From positions 286,381-350,380 of the forward strand of contig CAJNOP010000110.1 of the NCBI GenBank assembly GCA_905250075.1: DNA of 64,000 nt, in the 5' to 3' direction. The notes below the pieces were generated by a model, which saw only the letters and a program-made list of their open reading frames with translations, was not told where the DNA came from and did no database searches. Shown in pieces: positions 48,701 through 59,817 of this stretch. This DNA is from Rotaria sp. Silwood1. Lineage: Eukaryota > Rotifera > Eurotatoria > Philodinida > Philodinidae. Both the position numbers and the translations under genes were made by a program. Position 1 is the stretch's first letter. Each line of letters starts with the position of its first letter.

Positions 48701-51700
48701 TTAACTAATTCTTTTTGTATTATGCTTTTTTAATTATGAGAAATTATTTTCTCTTGCAACTTCTGAAATTTAAGCAAGATACCTTGTTAATGATGTATTT
48801 CTCATGTTTATCAATCGAGGGATAAATACTCAAAGCACTAGACTAATATTTTACAAACAATGTTTCTGTATAATTCGTATACAAACATTTTTCGGTATAA
48901 TGCAATAAAAGTCAGTTTTTCTCATATTTCTATATAATGAAATACATGATTCAGTCCTATGAGAAATATTGGTTCAGTGAGACTTTTATGTGTTAAGCTG
49001 CTATGGCTTTCGCGACACAAAGATAATTTCCGCAAGACTCATGATTCCTGGAGAGCTCCTGTATAATTTATTTAATTTTCAAGTGATCCTCATCTTTCTA
49101 AAAGTGACTATTTTCAGACAGTTCCTTCCAAATGAACATCGACTAAAAGCCGACACGATTGAAGTGGGCCAAATTTTTTAGCCGATGTTGAGTTGTGTAA
49201 GAATTCATATTCAAGTTTCGTTTACATTATTCACTAACCGCGAGAGGAGGGCTCGAGTTCGTTTTTATCAAAGATTTTCGACAAGGTATATCTCTTTTAT
49301 TTTCTTTGAACATTTTCCCAAACTATATCTTTTCAATGATAAGCTTGGTACAATATCAGATTTACGTAAATTTTTTCGGATTTTGTATGTAGATCTACTC
49401 ATCTTTGAAAATAAATGTAAAAAATCTATCAACATAATCTCTTTGATGTTAAAATTGGAACTCACATGTCTTCTTCAGTTTCATTATACCAACACAAAAT
49501 ATGATGAGTGAAAAATCTCAAATAGACGATAGTTGCTTTTCAACGATGATCGATCGTTGGAGAAACTCTCACTCTTATTTATTTTTGCATTCTGAACACA
49601 AGTGTTCTTTGTAATTTTTTACTACTGCTCTATATTTTACTTGCTTTCTTTCTATTTGCTCGATACCTATTTCATTTTTTTTAATTCCATTTTTCTTAAT
49701 TCACTATGATTGTTATTCTTGTAAACATTGATTTAGCTGATAAATAAGCCTATTGTACGCACCCATTATATTTATAGTAGGTCTCAACACACTATTATGC
49801 ATCTCGATCAACTTGAAAATACTGATGTTAATTATTTTCGAGAATTAGAATTTGATCAGTTCATACTTTTGTTGTGTTAATTATATGACGACTGTAGTAA
49901 ATCAATACAACACTAGCAATCATCCATGACATCAATCATATAATAATTTATCTTCTCTATGTAGAACATTCAGAAACGTATTTTACCCATCTAAANNNNN
50001 NNNNNTAATAACAAAGATTTGTAGTACTTTCTGGAAGCCTTGAAAAATAGTTTTTGGCAAGATAATCTATGAATATCTTATTTGTATTCGTATGAAATAA
50101 TCTCATTCGATACAGAATTTTTTTTCTTTGTCAGAATTTGTAAGAAGACGCTTACGCTTTTAAATCTTTAGCTATCGACAGGTATTAAACATTACTCCAA
50201 TAAGATCATATTAATACGAATGGTGATTCTATTTCACCCTAATGAAATTGTCACTTCTGCAGGTGCATCTGTAAGATTTTTAATTAGAATGCGTAATTCT
50301 ATCTGCTATTTCTAATGATGCTATTTTTAGCTTAAGATTCGTTGTCTAGCAAAAGGGTTTTTGCTCTATTGGTACTGGTAATCTTTGTTATTATCCAGCA
50401 ATTTAAAAAAAGTAGGATGCTTTTTGTAATCAGTACACGTAGGCTTACCAATCTATAAAGATTTATAACAGAAAGACAATCAAATATTTGTTTTTGATAC
50501 TCGAATGAGGACTCATGTGCGAAAAATTGATTTCTGATAAGATACAAAAAAATCTTGTAACAAATACTCAGAGTTGAATGTTGCTTTTGAGACAAATAAA
50601 GCTAAGCTCAAATTTTTTTGCACGCAGATTCGTAATTTGACACGTCCACTAATGCTCTATTGGAGTTGTCTAATGGACACTTAATTATTATCTTTCATTC
50701 ATTGAAAATTGACTCTTAATTCTTCCACCACTGAGTTCAATCGAACTCGACCGAACTGGAAGTTCGATAGTCGAGTTCGAGTTGACTTCAAGTTCTTATA
50801 TTTGAGTTCAAACTCAATCGAGGTTTTAGATTTGAGTTCGAGTCGAACTCAATCTCTTTCAGTTTGATACATGTCTATACAGTTAAACATCTTCGCTAAA
50901 ATTCTGAATGGTTTCTTATGATACACTGGTTTTTTAGAGAGTAGTTAAACATTTGACATGTAATCTTGATATAAAGCAAGAGGAAGATTGTTCAAAACAT
51001 AGCATAAAAAAAGAAACAATGCTAACTTAATGCTTTGAATGTTTTTCAACCGATGAAAACGGCTGTGAAGAAAAAACCAAATATACATGTTTGCCAAGAC
51101 AAACTTTGCTCTAAGTTTTTTTATAATACATACTCTAATTTTTCATCCAGTACTTTCGGTGATAGCTCTAATAGATGCACAGAAAATTACAACCGCTCAC
51201 AAGCAACTTTAAAGCAAATTAATTTAAAACATATTTTGAACTGTTTGAAAAACTTAAAACTTACTTTCCAATTAAAAAAGGTATTACATTTTCTTAAGAG
51301 AATCACTTGGCTTTTATTTTAAGACCAATTGAAGAAACTTAAGTTTAGTATATAATTGAGTTCAGCTGGAGTTAATGGATTATTCCCAATCAAAAGATTG
51401 CATTTGATTTATCTCGTTCTTTTAATAGGCCTTTGATGCAAAGGACTGTGCAATCATCGGTATGGCCGGTGTATTTCCAGGTTGCAATAGCATCGACGAG
51501 TTTTGGTCAATGCTCAAAGAAGGCCGCTCAGGCATAGTCACGTTGTCCGAGGACGAACTTCGCGACCATGTTCCTGCTGAACTGTTGACAAATTCGCATT
51601 ATGTACGTCGCATGGGTCGATTAACGTGTGGTGTTGATCTGTTTGATCACGTTTTTTTTGGTATAACGCCCCGTGAGGCTTCACTCACGGATCCTCAACA

Positions 51701-54700
51701 TCGGTTGCTACTCGAAATCATCTATCAAGCGTGTGAAGATGCTGCGGTCAATTTGCATTCGTGTGATGAGACAATCGGCTGCTTCATTGCTGCAAGTGAT
51801 AGTAGCTACTATTCGTTCAATCTGAAACATTTGTGTGACTCGAGTGGTGCTCAACCTACCGTACAACGACAGATACGCCTTAATAATTTATTAGGTACTA
51901 TGGCCACAAAAGTTGCATATTCTCTTGATCTTACCGGTGCTGCTATCAACGTGCAGACGGCTTGCTCTTCGGGTCTCGTCGCATTGCAAGTGGCTATGGA
52001 CCATTTACGACAAGGTCGTTGCACAGTGGCCATTGTCGGCACAAGCTGCATTCATTTGCCGCCTAGTGGATATCTCTACGAACCAGACAGTATCTACAGT
52101 CCGACTGGCGAGTGTGCTCCGTTCGATGCAGCGGCTAACGGGATTGTGCACGGTGATGCAGTTTGCGCTATCGTGCTCAAGCTCGCTGGACGAGCCGTCA
52201 CGCAACGTCATAAAATTCGCGCGCTCATTAAAAGCTGTGCTGTCAACAATAACGGAAGTGCCAGCCAAGCAACGAGCTTTGCTGCACCGAGTGTAGCAGC
52301 TCAAGCTGCATGCATCAGCGCGGCATTGGTGGAAGCTAATGTCGACGTTTCGAATATCGCCTACGTCGAGGCACACGGTACAGGCACAGCAGTAGGTGAT
52401 CCAATCGAAGTTGAAGGTCTTACACAAGCGTTCGACACCGTTCAGCGTCAATACTGCACATTGGGTAGTGTCAAGTCAAATGTTGGACATACAGACACGG
52501 CCGCCGGCCTTGTTGGTTTGATCAAGACAGTGCTTGTCTTACAGCATCGTTATATACCCGCCACACTACATTTTCGATCAGCTAATCCAAATATCGACTT
52601 TGCCTCGACACCGTTTGTCGTTCGATCGACTGGAACTCCATTTGAAACGGAGCGTCTCGAGCGTGGTCCTCTCTTCGCAGGCGTCACCAGTCTAGGCATG
52701 GGAGGAACAAACGCGCACGTCATACTGCAAGAATACCACCTAGATATTCCATTTGTCAATTCGTACGATTCTCAAGAGAATACAGTACATCAGGTGACCC
52801 TATCCGACAAAGATCTTGAATCGTTGAAACTTGATCTGAGAGAGCTAATCTCATGGCTCGAAAAACAAAGCATCAGTGAGGAGCCTCCTATAGTGGCTAA
52901 CATCTGCTATACGTTGAATAATGGTCGTCCTGCCTATCAATACCGCTTGGTTGCAACCGTAGATTCATCATCTCTCTCAGCACTCATTGAAACGCTCAGT
53001 CAACTGTCCATCGATAGACTTACACCAGCTCGACACATAGGTCGATTCGTGTTCATGTTTCCAGGTCAGCACTCCTGCTCTCGATCGCTAACACGTCAAC
53101 TCTATTCAACAAGTGATGTATTTAAAAACGCATATGACAATTGTGCCATGATTTTACAAAGCTATCAGTCAAGTGGACCGAATATGATCGATATTTTGTT
53201 AGCTGATGATGACGAATCGATGAACGAAGAGTGGCAAACTTGGATGGGTCTAACGACATTTATGGTAGAATATGGACTAGCGACTCTTTGGTCGACTATC
53301 ATTCGAATGCCGCATATTTTCGTCGGCCACAGTATTGGCGAGTACGTTGTTGCCACAATGACAGGTGTACTTACACTCGATGAAGCACTGAAACTTGTCT
53401 TGATGCGAACATGTCTCATAAACCAGCAAGTTGCTCTTGGTACAACGGGCATCTTGCTTGCGGTGCGAATTGCCTATAATGATGCCATCAAGTATGTCAA
53501 TAATGATCGATTGTCCATTGCTGCTGTAAATGGACCATCACAGTGCGTGTTTGCTGGTGATATTGAGACAATTATTGAATTGAAGTCAATGCTAGCCGAA
53601 TTAAATTATAAATTCAAGCAGCTCGAACACACTTTTCCATTTCACAGTCACATGATCACTCCATCGCTACTTAGTGAATTTCGAGAAGCCTATAAGGAGC
53701 TTAACATTCAAGCGCGCTCGCCGAAGATTCCATTTGTCAGTACAGTTACAGGCGATTGGTGCGACGAAGGATGTGTTCTCGATGTTGACTATTGGTGTTG
53801 TCACATGCGACAGACCGTATTGTGGCATCAGGCAATCCAAACCCTTGATCAATCTTATTCGTCGTCGAACAACAATGATGACAAAACAATATACCTCGAG
53901 TGTGCTCTTAGCAGTGTGCTGACTAATGTGACCAAAACTAACGTGCAGTCAGAATCTTCTTTGATTCTTCCATCAGCATCAGTGGACACTGTTGACATCG
54001 AACTATCAATGAAAAAGGTGCTTAGTGCTTGTTGGTGTTATGGTCTCACGTGCATTGACTATAATTCAACTTACGCTTCGTTCATCAGTTCAGCACGCGT
54101 TTACAAAGATGCGTCATTCATCTCCATGCCAGGTCACTTCTTCAACAGGCAACGTCACTGGATTGATCCACCAACATCAAATTCGGCTAAAACGAGTTTT
54201 ACCAATCAACGATCTATGGAAATCGATGTCAATAACGAAGATACACGATCTGAAGCTGCTCTATCAACGATGAACTCCTCTGCTTTGATCGATAAATTGA
54301 TCGAGATCTATGTCTCAGTAATAGGCAATATGTCGATTAACGCTCGTAGTGATTTTTTTGCATTTGGTGGTGATAGCCATAGCGCATTAATCTTGATCAG
54401 TCGGATCAATCTGCTGTTTCAAGTCCAACTGTCGACTAAAGATATAATGGAAACACCGATTGTTGAGCAGCTCGCAGCACGCATCGAGCAGATCAAACAG
54501 AATAAGATTGTACAGAAAACTTCACAAGTACAAGTCATGCAATCTTCTAATTTAATTCATTTCTTACGCGATGACTATCGTGTCATCATAATGAAACAGG
54601 GCACCTCTTCATTGAGACCACCTATCTTCGTTATCGCTCCTGCTGGGGGTACCTGCTTTATATACAAAGACTTATGCAAGCATCTAGACGTTTCGATCAC

Positions 54701-55457
54701 CGTTCTGGCCCTAAACCATCCAGGAATCTCCCCACTGTCGTCACGCGAGTATAGGTGTGATATTGAGGATAGGTCAGTCGCCGACCTAGCATCCTACTAC
54801 ATCAGTGTTCTGCGTAGCGTACAGCCTGATGCGACATCATACATTCTTCTAGGCACGTCATTCGGTGGTATGGTAGGCTACGAGATAAGTCAGCAGCTAA
54901 GTATGCTGTCACAGTCAAACGTCAATGTAAGTCACCTATTTATGATTGATACACCCACGAGAGATTCGCTACGCATTCGTTTTCCTGACACAACTGATGG
55001 AAAACTTAAAGCAATCGTTTTCTGGGCTATGTTCGGTACTAAGTATAATTTTTCTTGCGAACAAGCTGAAAAAGTGTGCGCGAACGATGATGAACAGATC
55101 AAACAGTTCTGTATCGATAGACAAATCTTGCCTGGTGATTCTGGCGATTTTGATTTAGAATTTCTCGAACTTCGCCGTCGTATGCATATATTCGAACGAA
55201 ATGTACGCGCTATAGAGAATTATTCTCTGGAATCGATGAAAAACCGCGTTACACAAATCACTTATGTCCAAGTCAAGTCACCATTATCAACCGATCCCAT
55301 CGATCCGCATCAAGATTGGTCGCGAGCCATTCCATCCAACCAATTTAATTTATTTTATGCCGACGGTCATCATCTCACTGTCAACGTTGAACCATATGTT
55401 CGACAAGTGGCAAGTGTAGTCAACAAGACACTCTTGTCTAGCAACAAGCATGATTGA
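34776..55457 (+). CDS. Hybrid NRPS-PKS megasynthase, 11 exons, about 4678 aa
   Basis: A multimodular assembly-line enzyme that should join two to three activated acids and extend the chain once with a malonyl-type unit. Exons: 34776-35202, 35258-35932, 35988-36749, 36808-38232, 39551-40108, 40165-41252, 41308-41607, 41662-41992, 42050-43048, 44968-48410, 51429-55457. Each intron is GT-AG, all phases agree and the total (14037 nt) is divisible by three. Domain order by approximate residue: A1 1-510, T1 ~562, C1 622-1090, C2 1097-1570, A2 1578-2080, T2 ~2126, C3 2189-2650, A3 2673-3170, T3 ~3220, KS 3340-3780, AT 3870-4180, T4 ~4316, TE 4400-4678. The ATG at 34776 is the first in frame at the natural start of an A domain; a strong acceptor (TTTGCAG, ends 34755) just upstream suggests trans-splicing or a 5' non-coding exon. 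The two longest joins (over 1.9 and 3.0 kb) rest on phase and domain logic only, so two or three separate genes are possible. Bacterial or fungal ancestry is inferred from the family. Confidence 0.8.
36808..38232 (+). other. Condensation domain C1 (exon 4)
   Basis: It begins QASFAQERLWLDE, the usual C1 motif. The active site HHIATDG (genomic ~37248) is canonical HHxxxDG, so it should form an amide bond. It runs to the usual C-terminal LPEE linker, where an A domain would be expected. Instead a 1318 bp intron (38233-39550) follows and then a second C domain. I see no A or T remnant in that intron. Confidence 0.75.
38233..39550 (+). other. 1.3 kb intron between the two C domains
   Basis: GT donor at AGAAG|GTAATA and acceptor TTGTATGTAG. 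It contains a short GA-rich run near 38250 and otherwise AT-rich sequence with no domain remnant. It is the only long intron in the first half of the gene and falls exactly at a domain boundary. Confidence 0.6.
39551..43048 (+). other. NRPS module 2: C2-A2-T2 (exons 5-9)
   Basis: C2 starts APASYAQVRL and has HHAVFDI at the active site: both His and the Asp are kept, and the Gly is replaced by Ile. A2 is canonical: FTSGTTGTPKA, LYGPSE, YRTGDLVR, GRLDHQVKLRGQRIELSEIE, and IGKLDR with its Lys. The pocket segment CSFDVHFLD keeps the Asp, with V and L at the next two specificity positions, so a hydrophobic alpha-amino acid is plausible. T2 is FFTIGGHSLLLIQL. Four introns of 54-57 bp cut C2 and A2 at places different from those in A1. 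Confidence 0.78.
43049..44967 (+). other. 1.9 kb intron (or gene boundary) between modules 2 and 3
   Basis: Donor AATGAAG|GTAACA and acceptor TTAAAATAG, phase 1 on both sides. The content is AT-rich. A minus-strand frame at 43350-43589 (79 codons) has no family. A GGAACCG-rich patch lies at 44470-44590. No start codon context or terminator was recognised that would force a gene boundary. Confidence 0.5.
44968..48410 (+). other. NRPS module 3: C3-A3-T3 with altered core motifs (exon 10)
   Basis: A single 3443 nt exon. The C3 active site reads VVHRIAADYYS: the second, catalytic His of HHxxxDG is Arg and the Gly is Tyr. A3 has TSGTMGLPKW for TSGTTGxPKG and YNTDDLAR for YRTGDLxR. The GRxDxQVKxRG block reads GRRDIEATYQG, while SGKIDRKEL keeps the A10 Lys. 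The pocket segment LSLDHSVAQ keeps the Asp. T3 FFDVGGYSMLFLQL is intact. The frame is fully open over 1147 codons, so the domain is under coding constraint even though C3 and A3 probably have weak or changed chemistry. A basic linker of ~110 residues leads to the KS. Confidence 0.75.
49996..50005. other. Assembly gap of 10 N
   Basis: Ten consecutive N inside the 3.0 kb intron. The true length may differ from ten bases, and exons could be hidden. Confidence 0.99.
50735..50860. repeat. GAACTCGA / TCGAGTTC short-motif inverted repeat
   Basis: GAACTCGACCGAAC, TCGAGTTCGAGTTG and GAGTTCGAGTCGAACTC recur in both orientations within the intron. The architecture is like the other short-motif elements in the window. 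Ends and target duplication are not defined. Confidence 0.5.
51429..55457 (+). other. PKS module KS-AT-T with terminal thioesterase (exon 11)
   Basis: One uninterrupted 4029 nt exon. KS: starts CAIIGMAGVFPG, active-site Cys in TACSSGL (~51958), His in EAHGTGT (~52374) and SNVGHTD, ending GMGGTNAHVIL; all catalytic residues are present. AT: FPGQ, GHSIGEY with the nucleophilic Ser (~53329), and a FPFHSH block near the HAFHS position. T4: FFAFGGDSHSA. TE: PAGGT, GTSFGG nucleophile (~54853), an Asp in MIDTPT and a His in ADGHHLTV, a complete triad. There is no KR, DH, ER or methyltransferase. The unit should extend the peptidyl chain by one C2 unit, leave the beta-keto group and release it. Confidence 0.85.
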
Positions 55458-56046
55458 GACTATTATTTAAGTACACATTTGATTTTTTTAAGGATAAATC
55501 AATCGAAAAATAGATTGACCGTTTTTTTGAAGAAAAGAGAGTATGGTGTGACCGTAGGTGTCGGTGTTCCTATGGGTGTGGATGGCTATTAGACAATCGA
55601 AGATCCACACTCACACCCTAAATGTGGTACTCTTTGAAACTATGTACTATGCATTATTCCAGGTGTCATTCTATACATTCATAAGAAGTATTTTCTCTTC
55701 ACTTAAACTTTTTCATACTCTCAAATCTCAGGATGAGAATTCTCGGTACCCGTACTTATAGGGTAAAGGAACAACTGATAAACATTAGTAAGTATAGATG
55801 TTCTTAATCGTACAAATATGCTAAACACAAATATCTATGCAATTCATACCATAAAATAATGAAAAGATCATGTGTGTTAAACCTATTCAAAGCGCAAAGT
55901 CCAAGAACGACAATGTTCATCACCAGTACTCAATGGGTTAATCAGTTTTAAATCACAAAAAGTCGATTAAAAGCAGATTTTTTCGTTTTTTTTTCCGTTA
56001 GAACATCCCTAAAAATTGATCCTGAATGTCGAAAATATTCGAAAAT
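55458..56046. other. 3' flank of the NRPS-PKS gene, no gene
   Basis: The stop is TGA at 55455-55457. The following AT-rich DNA has no clear gene. GTGTGG/CCACAC-type sequence and GGCTATTAGACAATCG occur at 55575-55620, with a partner at the window end (63960). Confidence 0.5.
55584..55604 (+). repeat. Short dispersed repeat GGCTATTAGACAATCG, copy 1
   Basis: The 21 bp match 63960-63980 at 20 positions. Both copies are flanked by GTGTGG on the left and by CACACC-type sequence on the right, so they may be ends of one repeat family. Confidence 0.5.
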
Positions 56047-56516
56047 CTAGTATCTTTTATTGTGCGACGGTGGCGGCTGAGGTTCAAAAGAAACCTTTCG
56101 GCTCATTGGCGGTGGCAGCGGCTCACCTACTCGACTTACACCTGTAGGTATAGCATCAATATCTCTAATGACTAAATAATCTTGTTGTTGATGCACTAAA
56201 AATTCTATACGATAATTTATATTCTGAATAATTTATAGTTTAAGTAATGTCATCAGGCATTTCACAATTAATCTCAAAAAAATATCTAATCCAATACAAC
56301 TGATACTCAATTGCTCCAGAACAGCTGTTTGAATCATCGAAATATCCTAATGCGCATCTGCACAATCAACATATAAAGGAATAGCAATGTTTCATGATCG
56401 AAAACCAATACTTTTTGTATCCCAAATCGTTTTGCGACACGATTGAAATACTTATAGTGAAAGATAAGATAAACTCGAGTAAGAGTACTCGATATATGAT
56501 GACACAAAACAAGCAA
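56047..56516 (-). pseudogene. Decayed 3' part of an unknown gene
   Basis: Three minus-strand segments have coding character but not one frame. 56516-~56370 contains FGIQKVLVFDHETLLFLY. ~56355-56245 contains GYFDDSNSCSGAIEYQLYW and then FEINCEMPDDIT before a TAA. 56225-56047 contains VHQQQDYLVIRDIDAIP and GEPLPPPMSRKVSFEPQPPP and ends in a stop at 56047. The last segment follows an acceptor-like TTATTCAG. No donor makes the segments join in frame, so I read it as a gene broken by frameshifts; unusual introns are the alternative. I do not recognise the family. The Pro-rich, Gln-rich end suggests a soluble intracellular protein. Confidence 0.4.
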
Positions 56517-56934
56517 TATTACTTTTCAGATACAATGACATATTCTTGATGAATAATGTCATCGATATGATTTACATTGTAGTTGTTAATTTCTAAATCA
56601 GTGGTTTTTCTTCGATGAAATATTTGATAAATGTTAGTCTATTTCTTAAAATTGAACTCGACTCTCATTATTCGTATCTTTTTGTACTGTGTTCCAGTAA
56701 ATTTATAACAGTAATACGATCTAGTTTATCATAGATCAGCAAAGAGACAAACGATTAAAACTTTTCTCATCTTGGCAATAATATAACCGTAAATTCGAAT
56801 TCGTTTTTCTTTCTCTATTCTGTCTAATCGCTCCATTCCGGCTAAATCTTCTTTACAAGTACATATTTATAAATTTGTAGCAATAACATAAGAAAATATT
56901 TACACTGAAATATCTTCTAGCTTATATGAAATAT

Positions 56935-56983
56935 GTGAGTTTCACATTTGAGCCCCTACCGTGCTGCGTTGGCAAGCTTTTTT
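56935..56983 (+). repeat. Short dispersed element, copy 2
   Basis: GTGAGTTTCACATTTGAGCC, then GTGCTGCG and GGCAAGCTTTTTTTT, partner of 24870-24917. Confidence 0.45.
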
Positions 56984-56989
56984 TTAATT

Positions 56990-59817
56990 CAGATTTGTGT
57001 GTTCTATCCAACTTTAACAAAATATTGAAAAAAAATTTGTTCACATTTTCAATTTTTGGCACCTGAGATTTAGTTCTGTTCGAGTATTGTTCATCAGTGA
57101 TTAGTCAATCAGTTACTTTTGATTCGTCCTTCTCCTTTTTCTTTTTCTTTGCAAAGATCTCATCTTAAGAATATATGGAAAGATAAACAATAATCTTCAA
57201 CATTTCTGTTAAAAACGATTGTTCTGATTATTCAAAATTTTATGCCATGTTGATCACGAAAACTACAGAAATAGAACAGAAAAATAGATTACAACGAGTT
57301 AAAAAACAAGAAGACAAGGACAACAGCGAAATAAGCAGAAAGCACGACAATAGTAAAATAAATCATAACAACATCAAGAATAACCACAGCAAGCAACATA
57401 AATAAGAGCGAATGATTAAAACGAAAAGAGACAATACTGTACATAAATAAGGCAATATTATTTCTTCTGACATTGTTTGTAGATTGATGCTAATGATTGA
57501 AGCAATAACAAGTAGTTCTAATAACACTATATTCCTAGAATAAAAATTCACACAACAAGTTATTTCTTATATTGGACTAGAGGAAAAAGCCAGTCAAATT
57601 AATAGAAGTAACGCTCGCCTGTGTAACTTATTGTACTCTCGATTGAATATTTGACTGTTATCGTATTATATATTATTTTACAGCACTAAACAAAACTAAT
57701 ATCCCACGTTTGAACAAGACACTCTGTGAGTGTGGATATTTATGTTAGCATCAGTGTTGTTGTGCATGATGGTATGCATGTCCGTGTGATAATTTTTGTC
57801 ATAGATTCATTCAATCAAATCGACATTCACACACTACTACACAACTAAAGTCTGAATGAACTGCACTGAAGAAGCAGCATCTACAAGCACAGAGAGAACA
57901 GACTATATTCAATTTACTGAGAGATCATGAAAGAACACACATCTGTGACACTAGTGTGGAAACACATCATACACATTATGAGCTTCAAATATAAGTTCAT
58001 ATAATTACTGCCGCATTAATCGATGATGTCATCTGTTAGTATTGACTACAAAAATACGAGTTTAACTGAACGTTAGATAAAACTATATCATATTTGATCA
58101 GGGGTAGAGTTCGAATACGCTACTTATGTGACGCTTTTACTAAAAGTAACCATCGGATCAGACAGTTAGCTTCAATACCCCAGAAAAAATTTAGATATCT
58201 GAATCCTGATAGGCAAGGACATATAACAAAACAAAAACTAATGTTATTTAGACTTCATAAAATCTTGACTGGATTATAACAATCTTTATTCCTACAACTG
58301 AAAAACCTGTGCTCCACCATTTCGTCATCAGGAGAATGCTGTATTTCTTGGTCTTGATTCAGCTTTCATCCAATGTGGAAACATAATTACCTTTTAGAAC
58401 ACATCGCAACCAAGTTCAGTTTAATATTCGGATCTATACAAGACTCTTCAAACCAATTACTAAAGAACATTGACACATAAGACAGAAAGTACTGAACTCG
58501 TGAAATAATCTTTATTTCCACACAACGTCAAAATATTTCGAATAATGAGTGAATTACAGAACTCCCAATTAAGACTTCCTCTCTTTATAAACCGATCTCA
58601 GATCATGACGTTTGACAGAGATATTCATCAAACAAGGGTGAAAAATAGCTGATTTGGCATCCCAAATTTCTGTCCAGACTCGTTTGATATGTTTATTTGA
58701 AAGAGCTTGTCAGGATGCAGTGCATGATTAAGCCAATTTTTTAAATGCTCACCTTTTTAGCGGAGAAAAGGGATCACAAGCTCAATGATACAAAAAACTC
58801 TCAAAAAATGGCCTTCGATTTATATAAGTGTCAATATATCTATGTATATATATATATACCTCTGGAAAGCAGAAGATGAAGAGAATCATCTAAAAACACA
58901 TGTACCAAATAAAAAATGATTGTGTCTCTGAAAGATCAAACATCGAGCTATCTTCACGTGTATTTATCTCTATTTCGACTATTTTGGTGAAGCTGAGATT
59001 TCTTTTTTGAGCGGGAGCAGAGACGTTAAGACATTCGACATCATGAGGACCATGACCAAATCTCAAGACTCAAGGTATCAAAGACTTGAGCAGCACTTTC
59101 AAAGTATCACGAAAGTGCAATATTCCACATTGAATATACTTAAAGACTTGAATAATAGAGCATAATAATTTAATTTCAAACCTTTCCATTCGAGAGACTC
59201 AAAGACTCCAAACTATGACTGAATTAGAAGACTCTTCATTTCAGAGACTTGATGAGTTCAGGACCGCAGGACAATGAGTGGAATGCGACAATGTACCTGG
59301 AAATGACTTGGAGATTTGAGCAGCCTAGAACAATGATTGCTTTTTGGTTTTCATCTCACTTCAGGTAGTAACGGGTGACGGGCTTTTGAAAATGGAGTGT
59401 GTTTTGGTTTGTTTCGTTGGATAGCGGCATAAATCAGGAAAGGTTTTTGAAGGATTGAAAACTTTTGCTGGGTTTCCAGGATCTGACGCTTTTTTGGTTG
59501 ATTTTGAGAATTTTCAAGTGCTCGGAACCTATAAAGAGTTTTATGTAGTGCCGACTTGGGAAACTCTCTATGGCTCTCCGAAGAAACCTTTTATCTAGAG
59601 TGTAGAGGTTTGTCTTCGTATAGTATATATAACGCTTAGGTTTAATAAAAAGTTGAGATTCTATCAAATGCAGACAACTCAATTGTCGCTAACGTTCTCT
59701 GCATGGGCGAAACCCATAGTTATATGTATGCATTACTATAACTTATGTGAAGGAATAATTCAAACTTACCAACAAGATATTTTCCAACTTCTAGAATACA
59801 TTCAATATTTCCAGATT
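56990..59817. other. AT-rich stretch, no supported gene
   Basis: Short frames only. A 61-codon frame at 58094-58279 (+) is basic and has no support. GACTTGA/GACTCAAAGACT words recur at 59060-59260, suggesting a faint short repeat. A (TA)n run lies near 58845. Confidence 0.45.

Larger units (their letters stand above)
48411..51428 (+). other. 3.0 kb intron (or gene boundary) before the PKS exon
   Basis: GTGAGT donor after ...TTACCACAA and acceptor TTTTAATAG, phase 0 on both sides. It contains an assembly gap, a dispersed repeat (about 50400-50600) and a GAACTC/GAGTTC-rich patch (50735-50860). No gene is supported within it. The first in-frame ATG of the PKS exon (51462) lies inside the KS core start, so the PKS part cannot begin cleanly there, which favours a spliced join. 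Confidence 0.55.

Noticed and set aside
52005-52451. 148-codon minus-strand frame
   Set aside because: Shadow of the KS coding sequence.
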